Assembly (NCBI GenBank): GCA_002943765.1
Contig: PQWQ01000040.1
Span: 1 to 64,000 of the forward strand
Reading direction: 5' to 3'
From: Psoroptes ovis
Lineage: Eukaryota > Arthropoda > Arachnida > Sarcoptiformes > Psoroptidae
DNA length: 64,000 nt
Positions 50,501 to 61,677 of the stretch are shown piece by piece. Under the pieces are notes generated by a model. The model worked only from the letters and a program-made list of their open reading frames with translations. It did not search any database and was not told the origin of the DNA. Numbering within the stretch: position 1 is the first letter of the stretch; each line of letters opens with the position of its first letter. The position numbers were made by a program, and so were the translations under genes.

Positions 50501-51649
50501 TCAGAGAAATTTTCCGAGAAATGTTTTCGGAAAATTTTATTATTTTTTCACCTGAAAAGATTTCTGAATCGAATATAAATTTTAATTGAAAAAAAACAAG
50601 CCCAAAATTAAAGAAAATTGAAAATAAAATAAGAAAATCTTGTGATAAGATATAGGAGACAGGTAAATTAGATATTTGGAATGGGGATGCAAAAGCATCT
50701 TATAGATACTTATAGTCAAAGATATTAGGTTGTCCCATAAGTTCTTGTCGTTTTTTAAATTTTTTTTAATTCGAAAAACGGCAAGAACTTATGGGACAAC
50801 CTAATAATAACCAACAAACATTAATGGCTGATTGGCTGCATTCACAATTAAATGAGCACAGATTTCATTTCATTTAAATGTGTGAGCGAGCGCATACACA
50901 CACACAAAATCTATGTTTAATTAAACCTTATTTATTTTATCTATTTTCATTCATTTCATACCTGTAGTGATATTGATATTTTTGTTGGTATACACAGGTG
51001 AAATTACTTTTCATGTATTATTTGGTTGTCCCAAAAGTTTTGGCCGATTTTCATGTGACAACTCTATTGATTAAGCCGAATGAACTTTTCGGACAACAAC
51101 CTACAATAAACTATAAAAATTATCAGAAAAAATAAAACTCATCTGATTTTTCATCGAATCAGAGATCTAACACTGAGATCAGAAATCTAATTCGAATCAA
51201 AAATGTTTATTTTCATTTCACCGAAATGAAATGAAATGAAAAAATAAAATAAACATTTCACCTGTGTGTAATTACTTATAATTAAAAATCGTGATTACTT
51301 AAACACAAACAAGCAAACAAACAAACATCACTTAGGTAGATTTACCTGTGTGGATATTTTTGGAAATTTTTTTTTCCAAAATTTTTTTTTGACTATTTCT
51401 AGAGGTGGTGGTGGTGGTGGATTTTCGAAAAAAAATCGAAAATAAATTTTTATACATTTCAAATTGATTCAATCTATTAATTCAGCTGAAATTGATTTGA
51501 TTGATCGATATAATCGATTATTTATTTATTTATTTTTTTCGAAATCGTAATACTTTGGGTCTTAGACGTCAATATAAGTCTCAGAAATCGAAAAATCAAA
51601 GACACTTACCTGTGTTAGCTATGGTCAATGATTTAGCTGCATCAGGCAT
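38588..51649 (-). CDS. grh: Grainyhead transcription factor (GRHL/CP2 family)
   Basis: Thirteen coding exons on the minus strand: 51649-51610, 45907-45271, 42967-40996, 40817-40444, 40368-40206, 40136-39873, 39807-39639, 39555-39437, 39357-39236, 39174-39080, 39000-38915, 38846-38782 and 38714-38588. All phases agree and sum to 1410 aa. The first two thirds are Asn/Gln/Ser/Thr-rich activation-type sequence. The CP2 DNA-binding domain (about 980-1230) includes TYINKGQFYGITLEY, AWQFWHSRQHSVKQRILDAD, CLSTDFSNQKGVKGLPL and GYCQIKVFCDKGAERKTRDE, near-identical to fly Grh. The C-terminal ubiquitin-like dimerisation domain ends in DITLVEYDTC. Family knowledge: it directs epithelial and cuticle barrier genes and wound response. 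The 40-bp first exon joins exon 2 in phase across a 5.7-kb intron; this is the least certain junction. Confidence 0.95.
40882..40963 (+). mobile_element. Mariner-like MITE, subfamily A
   Basis: TTAAGGTCGTCCGAAAAGTTC to ACTTTTCGAATAACCTAA, diverged ends. It takes up 82 of the 178 bp of grainyhead intron 40818-40995. Confidence 0.8.
44551..44570. repeat. GC-rich near-palindrome, copy 1
   Basis: GCCCGTGTCTGACTCGGGC can pair with itself except for one T/T mismatch and a central T. An inverted near-identical copy lies at 61658-61677. Confidence 0.6.
44910..44919. promoter_or_regulatory. CpG palindrome TCGCGCGCGA
   Basis: A 10-bp perfect palindrome in a local CpG-rich block of otherwise AT-rich grainyhead intron 2. 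It may mark an internal promoter (inference). Confidence 0.3.
45965..45996. repeat. 32-bp perfect palindrome with central TATCGATA
   Basis: Left arm AATAATCGATTGTATC is followed directly by its exact reverse complement. The centre is TATCGATA, the DRE motif known from insect DREF-type promoters, and ATCGAT occurs three times. It lies 58 bp upstream of grainyhead exon 2. Confidence 0.85.
46557..46568. promoter_or_regulatory. NRF1-type palindrome TGCGCATGCGCA
   Basis: Perfect match to the NRF1/Ewg consensus, extended to GTGCGCATGCGCAC, inside a GC-rich block (46465-46575) of grainyhead intron 1. It could be an alternative promoter for isoforms starting in exon 2, where an in-frame ATG is present about 20 bp after the acceptor. 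Confidence 0.45.
47766..47848 (+). mobile_element. Mariner-like MITE, subfamily A
   Basis: TTAGGTTGTCCGAAAAGTTT to ACTTTTCGGACAACACTAA with a well-preserved core, in grainyhead intron 1. Confidence 0.85.
49662..49743 (+). mobile_element. Mariner-like MITE, subfamily A
   Basis: TTAGGTTGTCCGAAAAGTTT to ACTTTTCGGACAACCTAA. It is very similar to the copy at 47766, so the two probably share a recent source. Confidence 0.87.
50725..50804. mobile_element. Mariner-like MITE, subfamily C, near-perfect hairpin
   Basis: TTAGGTTGTCCCATAAGTTC at the left pairs without mismatch with GAACTTATGGGACAACCTAA at the right; arms continue to about 31 bp with one G/T change. The loop is T/A-rich. TRNA-like or coding content is absent. 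Confidence 0.88.
51020..51104 (+). mobile_element. Mariner-like MITE, subfamily A
   Basis: TTTGGTTGTCCCAAAAGTTT to ACTTTTCGGACAACAACCTA; core TTTTCATGTGACAACTC intact, in grainyhead intron 1 near exon 1. Confidence 0.82.
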
Positions 51650-54600
51650 TTCTGATCATTGAATATGTGAGGGGGTGTTTGTCGGGTGGAACTTTTTTGA
51701 TTATGCTGAACGTGGCTAGCTGGGGCTGGCTACGAATCAATCAATTCTTAAGTGGTGAATGATGAACGATGATGATGAAGCTTGCACAGACATCTTTGAG
51801 ATCTTTGAAGGGTCGAAATTTGAACGAAAAAGAAAATTTCCGATAAATCACAAAACACTTTACACCCACATTAAATGCTGGGATTTTTTTTGGGAATATT
51901 TCCTGGAATATTCACTGAAAATATTCCTTAGGAACAATCGATTCTTTTTTTTGGTTTAATTACACATTTTATGAATGGTACCAACAAATTCACTGCGAAA
52001 AAAAAACACCGAAAAAATTTTGTGAACAGGTCGAAGAGCACTTTGAAAATTCCCGATTGGTCGAATGGCGAGAAATTTCTCGCAAAAATTCTGATTTGGC
52101 AAAATGCGATTCGAAGAGGGTTATACCCTGTGTAAACAAGTAATACACAACGAAACAAAAACAATTCACAGGTGAATCAATGTTTAACTGTTGTATGCGT
52201 GTCGTCGTCGTTGTCGATTACGCTTGATCATTGAACAAAAAATATATTCACCAAACAAACACACAAGGGTTGTACCCTTAGAAATGGAAGAAAACACACA
52301 CAAAGCAAAAAATCTCAAGGATTTTGGCGTATGCGCCATTCACATATGTTGGTACTCTACTACCATGAGTGGATTCCCGAGGACGAAGCACAATGAAGAT
52401 TTACTTTTAAAATCTTCAGGCGAAAAAAAAAATTCGAATCAAATTCACTTGTTGCGCATTCGAATGGTCGAATCGATGGATGGTTGGATGAACTGAATGA
52501 TTGGTGATGGACGAATGGCTTCGATGGTGATGGTGGACGAATGAATGATTCGATGTGAATGTTCACAGTGTGGTGGTTGGACGGTTCGGTTCGGTTGGTT
52601 GGTCGATTGATGGATAGTGGCTGCTGTTGGCTGTTGAATAGGCTGTAGGCTTGGAGAGTGATGATGAATATTTTTTCACATTTCAATGACGCCGTGTGTT
52701 TCTCAACTGATGATGATGACGATAATTACATAATCGAAGGGGTCATCAAACTCGTAAGTTTTGTAAAATTTTCGAAGGGGTAAACAAAAGGGGTCGAAAC
52801 ACACGAGAAGGTAAACATTGAACAGGTTGTGGTACCCACATCAAAGGCTATACATGTGTGTAGTAATAGTTTTTACTGTTTGTTGACCTGTTCTGAGATG
52901 AAGTGGTGAAATTTTTTGAAAAATATTTCAAAAGTAATTACCACCCATCATTACTACAACAACATAATAATCGATTGTATTGTTTGTTGGATGATAATGA
53001 ACGAATAATCAACAGCAAACAACTGAAATAGTCAAAAGAATCGTTTTTGCGTTTTTCATACATTACAATTACTTGTTGCATATGAATTTGTTTTTTTCAC
53101 AATAATTCATAAATTGCGTGACGTAATAATGATGGTGAATCACACTTGGAAAAATTTGATCATGGAATCTTTAAATTCTAAGGATGAGATCTTCTTGGTG
53201 TTTTCTACATTTACTCATTAATGATTATGGCAAAAACAGGGGCCATTCACATATGAAATTACTTCGGGTTTTCACCACACCGAAAAAAACGACAACCCGG
53301 TGACATATCATAGATCACAGAAACAGAATGCAGAAAGCAAAGAGGGTGACATTCGAATTCGAAAGAATTTTTTCAGCAGAATGAAAAAGCTCAAAACTCT
53401 CAGTGTTGCTAATGCTGCTGCTGCTGCTGCATTAGCTACCAATGATAACTAAGATGGCAAAAAAATTTTCGAGAAATTTTTTTCCAGAAAATTTTCTCTC
53501 TTCGATTTTTTCTTAAAGAAAAACGAGGAGGATGAGTAAGATGATGAAGACGATGAAAATGAGGAGCAGCAGCATCGAAGAGGAGGATGAGGACCATGAT
53601 CGAATTGATGTTTTATCACAGTGAAAAAAAACAGAAAAAAACAAAAATTTTCTTAATAATTTCACCTGTGAGATAATTTTTGAAAAAAAAGGGGCGGAGC
53701 TATTTTTGTTTTGTTTTCAATTTTTTTAATTTGATGCTTTTTGATTGGTCAAATTGCTATTGACCGCTACTACTTCTGTTTTTTTTCAAAAAAAAAAAAA
53801 AAAATTCACACTGACCATTAGAAAATTAGAAAAACAAAAAAAAAAAAAAACAAAAATTTTTTTTGTGTGAATCAAATTTTAAATGAGTTTCTTCCCCTTT
53901 CTTCATCTTCCCCTCATTTCACTTTGCTTCTTACCTGTTAATTTTTTGTGTGTTTCGCGATCATAAAAAACATCAATTTTCTTAGTTTTGAAATTGACAA
54001 GTGCGACGCATGCGTCATTTCGAATTAATTAATCGAATCAATTTTTACTGTTTTTGAAACATATGAATGAAGCGAAGAGAAAAAGTAATCAAATTTTTTT
54101 CTTCGAGGAGGAGGAGGAGGATGAAGATGAGGAGGAGGAAAAAGAGGAGAATGAGAAAAAAAGAAGAAATGAGGAGGAGGAGGCTAAGATGATAGTGAAT
54201 TGATTTTCTCTGATCACATTAACCATCATCATCTTGAAGAGAGAAAATAAGACATGGAGAGAGGTAGATAGAAGATGTGCCACGTATTTAAGAAAAATGA
54301 AAAAAATGTAAGAAAATCTTCGGAGAAATATGCACCTTGTTAAAGAGTAACAATGAAGAGGAGGAGGATGAAGAGGATAGTGATGGACAATGCTCTTCAT
54401 TCACATATGAATATGTGTTATACATTTCACTTGTCATTTTTGTGACAAAAATGACAAGTTAAAATGACTAAGTCTTCTTAAGAAAAAATTGTCATTTGAC
54501 CATTCGAAAATTTTGGAGAAAAACCTTGACCTTTTGGGAAGACCTTTGTCGTTATATTCATCAGGTGGCCACCTTTGTCCTTCTTTAGGTGATGAAGCAC

Positions 54601-55213
54601 CTTGTAGGCTTGAACCTTGTCGGCCAGGGACAAAAATAAAGGTGAAGAGTCAAGTCTTGGCTGCTGGTGGCGTAGTGATGGTCAGTCATTCAATTTACCC
54701 CCCGCCAAGGGGTGAATTGAATTTATTGATTTTTTTCTTGACAAAGATTATCAATTGAGATTGTCACATTTGAAAATCAAAATTTGTTCGAGCTTCATGC
54801 TGAGTTCGTGTCCACTTGTCCACTTTACTAAATCAACGGTGATGGTGGTGTTTATGAGATTTTCGAATGACTCACAAATCGAATTGATTTGAATCGACTT
54901 TGATTTGATGGAAGACAAATTGGACAGGAATACTTTGATTTCAATTCGAATAACCTTCAAACGGAATTAATTTAATTCGAATTGAATTGAAATGGCCATA
55001 AATAAACGAATAATAAAACAATACAATTTAATTGTATATTTTTGAATGATTTGAATATGAATTATTTGAATGTTTTCGATTTTTACATTGAAATTCATTT
55101 TTGCACATAAATCAAATGAAATCATGTTCAAATTGTACAGAGGTTTCACTGAAAATTAGTCGGATGATTAAGGTTCAATTGTTTCGAAGGTTACTCGGTT
55201 GAAAATTCTCAGC
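51650..55213. other. Non-coding region upstream of grainyhead
   Basis: About 3.5 kb that should contain the grainyhead promoter and 5' untranslated region. It contains CAGGTG/CACCTG at 52169, 53663 and 54562, a GACGCATGCGTC palindrome at about 54005-54016, a polypurine tract at 54105-54183 and a GC-richer block at 54520-54720. No supportable gene. Confidence 0.5.
54105..54183 (+). repeat. Polypurine GAGGAG tract
   Basis: Nearly pure G/A on the plus strand over about 80 bp, with GAGGAGGAGG at both ends and only a handful of T. A second GAG/GAT-rich tract is at 53522-53600. Confidence 0.8.
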
Positions 55214-55789
55214 TCAAAACCGTAGTAAACCATCAGCCGTACGTCTTGTGTGGCGATGTTGTATGTGGGCTTCCAAATCACGTTGACTGAGATATGTACG
55301 GCGGCACGAATCATTGCGGCATAGGAATACGGTACCGATTTTACATTTTTCAATTTTCATAACATTATTTGAACAACGTAAACACGTGGTAACGGATGAT
55401 GGTGATTTATCCACTGTGACACAATCATAACAGAACACGTGTTTACATGGAATCTGTGTGTTCGGACAAAATAAAAATTAATTTGAATCAAAATAATCAA
55501 AGCACACACGACATACCATACGGCCATACACCAGAATCGGTTTCTGACATTCATCACACAAATGTATGCCTGGATTGATGATTTTTTCACCAACCAAATT
55601 GGCTCGATATCGAAGCTGAAGCTGTTTCGAATCACTAAACGGCAGTGTTGGACTTATGATTGCATTAAATTGGCCAAAATATTCAACATCATCATCATTG
55701 TTATTAGCGTTGTTGTCATTATTGGATTTATTTTCATTATTTGTAGAATTATTTGTCGAAGACAATAACCTTGATTCATTTGTGTCCAT
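55214..55789 (-). CDS. Hakai: Hakai/CBLL1-type RING E3 ligase, short form
   Basis: Exons 55789-55517 and 55453-55214, 63-bp intron, 170 aa from the ATG at 55789. After an Asn-rich N terminus, the HYB region is clear: HLCDECQKPILVYGRMIPCKHVF spans the junction. Then follow the RING remainder and the pTyr-binding-type C2H2 finger with family signature CRRTYLSQRDLEAHIQHRH. Family knowledge: Hakai binds phosphorylated E-cadherin as an E3, and in flies is also part of the m6A writer complex. The Pro-rich C terminus of animal Hakai is absent: the frame stops 12 residues after the finger. A downstream exon could have been missed, although none was recognised. Confidence 0.88.
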
Positions 55790-58038
55790 TTTTCAAATAA
55801 TTTGAATTGATTTGAAAAATCTGAAAAATTCAAAAAAACCAAAACATCAAAATCAAAACATAAACAAAGCCGACTATTTCGACTCGAAGCGCCTCGTTCA
55901 GATGGAAATGTTTTTTTGAAAATTTTTTCGCCAAAATCAATAAATTAATTTTTTAAATTAATTTATTATTTTCACCATCTTTGAGCCTAAAAATACAATA
56001 TTTATATTCAATTAATTAATTATAATAATAATTATGTATAATTATTCGAGTGTGTTCATTTGTGTGTGTGTATTTTAAAAGTAAAAGTGAGTTTTTTGAA
56101 AGAGAATTAAAACAATTGGAAAAATTTTGGAAACCAAAGAAAAACCAAAAATTAAATGGGTTCAAAGGGTTAAACACAATAGGAATAATTCGAGAAAAAA
56201 AGAAAAAAAATATAATTTACAATTTAACAATTTCAATAGATTCGATCATCTTTTGAGGTGAATGTCATAAAGAATATAGTAACAGGTTATAACCCTTTGA
56301 ACTTGAATAATTTCTTTGAAATGTGTGTTTGTTTGTACAGGAATTGAATTGAATGATTGAATAAATAAATAAATAAATCATTTCATAACAGAACAACGAT
56401 CGTAACAATTGATTTTTCAACAAAAAAAAAAAAAAAAAAAAACAAAAGGTGGTGAAAGGGTTATGAGGGATCAAACAACGATAGGTATACATTGATCAAA
56501 GGTCGAACAGGAATAGAATATATAACACAAAAAAAATCAGAAAATCAGGAAAACAAAAACAATTAATTGAATCGAATCAGACCGAATCAATGGATTGATT
56601 CATTGATTTGATCTGAACGATTTGTTGTTGATAAGAACATTTGTTGATTTGATAATTCAATAATAATTGAATTGATGTTTACAATGTTTGGTATTTGAAT
56701 TGTATATATTTGTATATAATTCATAAATATATAATCAAATTGTAAAATTGTTTCAAAATTTTTTTTGTTTTGTTTCGTTTTTGTTTTTACTTATTTTTTA
56801 AATAATGGATAATTAATAATTTGTTATAATAATTAATAATTTGAATTTATAATAATTAATAAATCACAGATTTTTTGAATTTGTTTTCATTTTGTTTTGT
56901 TTCAAAGAAGAAATAATGTGTGCCAAATGTGCAATGATTTGCATTAATTTTCATGAAGATCAAATAATTATTTGTGATTAATTTCAATGATCAAATAATC
57001 AAATGAAATAATGATTTGATAATGTACACAATTAAGAGTTTATACATGCATACACTCACATGGTTTGAAATCAATTGTTTTAGGTGTGTTTTTAAAATTT
57101 TGAATTAATCGGAATTATTTCTTTGAATACTGACAATTATTGATTGGTGAATTACTGATAGATTGATTATTGATAGGTAAATTATTGATTGGTGAATTGT
57201 TGATTAGTAATTTGGTGATTAAGTATCATTATCTGACCAATAGCATATTGACTAAATAAACGGCTAAATAATTGCTGCTAATAATTGTATTGCACTAACT
57301 AATGGAATATTGAATATTGATTAATTATTGATTGACTTTATTGACTATTATTGTAAATGAATGAATGAATGAATGAATATTGCAAAACATAAATGCCAGT
57401 TGAAATGGATTAAAAAAAAAAATGAAAATCATTTGAACAAAGGATAGAATGATAACTGTGAATGACTGCTGCTATATTAAATAATGATAATCATTTGAAA
57501 ATCCAGAAAAAAAGGGTTAAATAATTATAGATGATATTTGATAGAATGTAGAAAATATACATATTTGTATATATATTTATAAATGTATATTTTGATGTAT
57601 AATATATGATATTTTGTAAGTATATTCATATTTATATATATTTATGCATTCGATGAACGTGTAATATTCTCCAAAAAAAAAAAAAATTGCTTATTTACAA
57701 ATCTTAATGATGCGTGGGTGGATGAAGGATGACAAGGTGACAATCGATGCAGTGTGTGTGTGTGTGTGTGTGGGTGGGTGGATGTCTGGAATTTTCATTT
57801 GAGATATTCTATGCCTTTAGGTGAATGTGGTTTTATCTTGGAATTTCAAAAAAATCGATTGTATCTTTGAATAATCGTTTGTGGTATTTTGTTCATTTTG
57901 ACAGTTCATAATTAGGTTTCAATGATGATTATTAGCTTAAGATTACGATTGATTCGATTCATTTGTTGGTTTGATGCTTGTTTAAATTACATTTCATTTA
58001 AATGAATTGATTAATTAATCAATTGATTAATCAATTAA
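55790..58038. other. Non-coding region between Hakai and RGS
   Basis: About 2.2 kb, very AT-rich. It holds an ATAA repeat near 56362-56379, an AATG repeat near 57357-57376 and a TG microsatellite at 57751-57771 followed by GGGTGGGTGG. No gene seen; it includes the RGS 3' flank. Confidence 0.5.
57751..57771. repeat. TG dinucleotide microsatellite
   Basis: About ten TG units, running into GGGTGGGTGG. Confidence 0.9.
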
Positions 58039-59360
58039 TTACGTAGCACTTGTTTTACGACTAGTCGTAGGCAGTTGTGCGAGCTGTCTATAGGCTTGTG
58101 AATTAATAAAACGTGGATAAGAATCTCGATGCATGAGCGTATATATTTGTAGCTGAGCTTCATCGAACGTGTTTGGTGTTGGTTCGATCATATTTTTATT
58201 GATTATTTCACGTACACGTGAATCAAGGCTTACCTTTAATCGGAATGGATTAAGAATTATTAATTAGTCAATTAGTTTGATTAAGAAATGGACAAAATGA
58301 CAATCAAACATACTTCACGTGGTGATAGTATCGATATAAAATCTTCATATATCAACCGGGCTTTTTCTTCAATCATTTCAGGATCAGATTCACGTTTCAA
58401 ATCTTCACATGCTAACCAAAACATTATGTTTTCTTCACTGTATTCACATTTAAGAAAATCACGAAATACTTTACGTCCATCTATGTTTGTGTATTTGCAA
58501 ATAATAGATCAATTAATTCGAAAATAATTGAAAATTTCAAAAACCTTTAAACAAAATACTTACATTTGCATTTCATTAATTTATCAAATGAATCGGCCCA
58601 GCTTCGTATTTCTTCGATTGTAGGTCTGTGGCCAAGTCAAAAAAAGGATTGAAAAGGATTAAATTTGGATTTTAATTAAACCAATTGATTACAAAAACCC
58701 AAAACATGTGACTCACAATGGTTCATCATCATCATTGAAATAATTTTCAATCGATGATAACTGTAATTTATTATTATTATCAGCATTTTTATCTGAATTA
58801 TGATTTTTAATCGATATGCTACACATTGAAATATGGAATAAAACACAATTAATTAATCAAATAAATTAATTAAAACTAATCACTAATTAATCAAACAAAC
58901 ATTTGACGATATATGCTTACCATGAACAACAACAACAACAACAATTCCACCAATTTTTACAATGATGATTCGTATTATTATTTGCATTATTCGTATTATT
59001 GTTATTATTATTATTATTTGAATGATTATTATTATTGTTATTATTATTATTAATATTTGGTTGTATTATACTTTGTTGTGAATGATGTTGATGGCTATGG
59101 GCAGTATCGTTACTATTATTACTATTATTATTATCATCATCATTATCAATATTATTTTGATTTGAATTATTATTATTATGACCATCATCATTCATCAATA
59201 TTGATGATGGATTTATGTTTTGTTGTAATTCAATCATTTTATCACCAATCATTTTATTATTATTATTATTATTATTGTAATGATTATTATGAATTGTAAT
59301 TATATTTATATTGATTGTATTACAATTAATAATATTGTTGATTATTATTATTATAAACAT
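58039..59360 (-). CDS. Regulator of G-protein signalling, RZ subfamily (RGS17/19/20-like)
   Basis: Exons 59360-58921, 58818-58717, 58625-58564, 58480-58314 and 58233-58039; phases agree, 321 aa. The N terminus is Asn-rich and contains a cysteine string (WWNCCCCCCSC) whose last Cys is made across the first junction. The RGS domain starts near IEEIRSWADSFDKLM and includes EYSEENIMFWLACEDL and VSLDSRVREIINKNM, ending with AQLQIYTLMHRDSYPRF. Family knowledge: RZ proteins are palmitoylated on the Cys string and speed GTP hydrolysis on Gi/o and Gz alpha subunits at membranes. The start is uncertain: ATG 59360 gives the longest form; ATG 59252 would give 285 aa and remove an Ile/Asn-rich leader. Confidence 0.92.
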
Positions 59361-59437
59361 CAATGATAATAATGATTCATAATTTTTCAAAAATTGCAAT
59401 TTTTAATAATCGAATATGATTGATTAATAACAATTTG

Positions 59438-59463
59438 ATCATCATCATCATCATCATCATCAT
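59438..59463. repeat. CAT trinucleotide microsatellite
   Basis: About eight to nine uninterrupted CAT units just upstream of the RGS gene. Confidence 0.88.
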
Positions 59464-61657
59464 CAATATTGATTAATTGAAAATGAGCCTAATTAATTAA
59501 TAATCGATAATGAATTATTGTCGTAATTAGTAAATTTATAAAAGAAATCTAAAGACGGACGGTGATTACGATTGATTCATTAATTAATTCAATAATCAAA
59601 ACAATTAGAAAAATTCAGATGAATATTGTTGATCGATATTGATATATTTCAATTTCGTTTGATGATTGATGCTGTTGTTATGATTGAAATGAGCAATGGA
59701 CTATTCAATTTTCATTTGAAAAAAAATTATCATTCGATATATTCACTCATTGTTCTAATAAATCAATGAATATTGAATATACACACAAAACACAAAACAC
59801 AAATTCATATAATTTCACATGAATGTAAATGAATCATTATCATCATTGAAACAAATAATCATAATTGGGATCCGAATAATGTATCAAAAATAATTTTCGC
59901 TGATTTCATCAAAATTTGATTCGTTCATTATCATTTATCGTTTATTCATTAGTTACCAAATGTGTTTAATCAAAAAATTATCAAATGTAAATAACCAATG
60001 ATCATCATTTAAATAAATTAAACTCAAATCAAAAACAAATCAGATCACTAATTTAAATTAAATTAAATGATTATTGATGTATTTGATAATTGATAATTGA
60101 AAACAAACAATCGGATACACGGGCAAAAATACGAAGATATTGCTGAAAATATCAAAAAACGAAAACTAATTTTGAATTCAAAACAAACGAAACGAAATTA
60201 AATTGAAATAAATTTTTGATTTAATTTGAAATAATCGAAACAAAATTTGACCACAAACACAATCAACAAAATTAATAATTCATTGATTGAATGAATGAAT
60301 TCATTGAATATAAAGGATTAAAATGATGATTGAAAATAATGATCATTCAATCAATCGATTGATGAGTAAATCAATTAATCGATTGATTGATTGATGGCGA
60401 TGTTGACGATGTATCTGATCACACATCACTGATCTCGATGTATTTAAATGAGGGTTGTGATCGATTTTAAAATAATCATTTAAAATCATTTCATGAAATG
60501 TTTAATTAGGATTTCAAACATTTGTCATAATAATTCATAGACAATTGATCAATTAATGATAATTCAAATGACAATTAATCGAATAAAATTGATTTTTATC
60601 ACAATTTTAAATCAAATTAATTAATGAAATGAAATTGGAATTGAATATTTTCGAATGAATGATGATTAATTGAAATAAACATTTTCGATTGTGGATATTT
60701 TCAACAATTTTTTGAATTGATGAAATTCATTTTGTAAAATTCAATTCAAATTCAATTTCATTTAATCATTTTTCAATTTCCATATTCAACATCATCAACA
60801 ACAATCAATTAATTATAATTCATTTCATTTCATTCATTTTTCATAGTTGTTGTTGTTGTAATTAATTTGAATAATAATACATAATACAAATTTGAATAAT
60901 ATATGACAAATTATTATTTCTGTAAATTTTTCCTTTTTTTGACAATTTACATTTCTTCGGGTTTTACATTTTACATTTTAATACACACACATACATGCAT
61001 ACATACACATATATTCTTATTAAATGTATTATATTCATATTAATATTTACAATTTACAAACATATAAATATAAAATGTTTATCCAATTCATTCATTTATT
61101 GGTTGGTTTGTTTGTAATATAATCATATATAAGAATATATATGATTATTATATGATGATTCATATATATGTATTCCAGGATCTAGGAATTGAAGGAATAT
61201 ATATGTGTGTTAGTCGAATGGCCAGAATTGAGCACATCAAGGCTGGTGGCACTGTAGCACTTGGTATTTGTGAAGAATATATTCTGGTGATGAATATATT
61301 ATGGCATATATTGTGTGCTTATATGTTTTTGGACTTTTATTTTGTATGTATTCTGGGATATACATGTTTTTACATAGATTCTGGCATATAGAATCAATAT
61401 ACATACGAGTTATTCTGCAGTTTATAACCTAAGAATTTCTATATAATTCTATGGAAAACTAGATCGAATAATTGATATTTGAAACATTTGAAATTCGACC
61501 TGAAAATTTTGTTTGTTCCTCGATTATTTTCAAAATAATCAATTTTGCAATATCTTTTTACCACCATGCGATATAACCTCAATATCTAGAATGTTGACCG
61601 CTCAACTGTTGGTGACCGGATTTTTTCGTATTAGTTTTTATACTTACAATCGGCCAA

Positions 61658-61677
61658 GCCCGAGTCTGACACGGGCA
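61658..61677. repeat. GC-rich near-palindrome, copy 2
   Basis: GCCCGAGTCTGACACGGGC is the inverted counterpart of the copy at 44551, differing only at the central base. A GAGCAAGT(G/C)ACA string lies just downstream in both places. Confidence 0.6.

Larger units (their letters stand above)
45908..51609. other. Grainyhead intron 1, 5.7 kb
   Basis: Long first intron bounded by CAG|GTAAGT-type and CATAG splice sites. It contains four MITEs, a 32-bp perfect palindrome near its 3' end (45965-45996), an NRF1-type palindrome (46557-46568), at least eight CAGGTG/CACCTG sites between 49001 and 51264, and several AAGGGT/ACCCTT inverted motifs. It is a probable enhancer-bearing intron (inference). Confidence 0.65.

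Noticed and set aside
54489..54758. 89-codon plus frame in a GC-richer block
   Set aside because: Composition is less biased than the surroundings, but there is no recognisable domain, splice continuation or neighbour support.
59057..59299. Tyr-rich plus frame opposite the RGS first exon
   Set aside because: It is the antisense of Asn/His codon repeats of the RGS leader.
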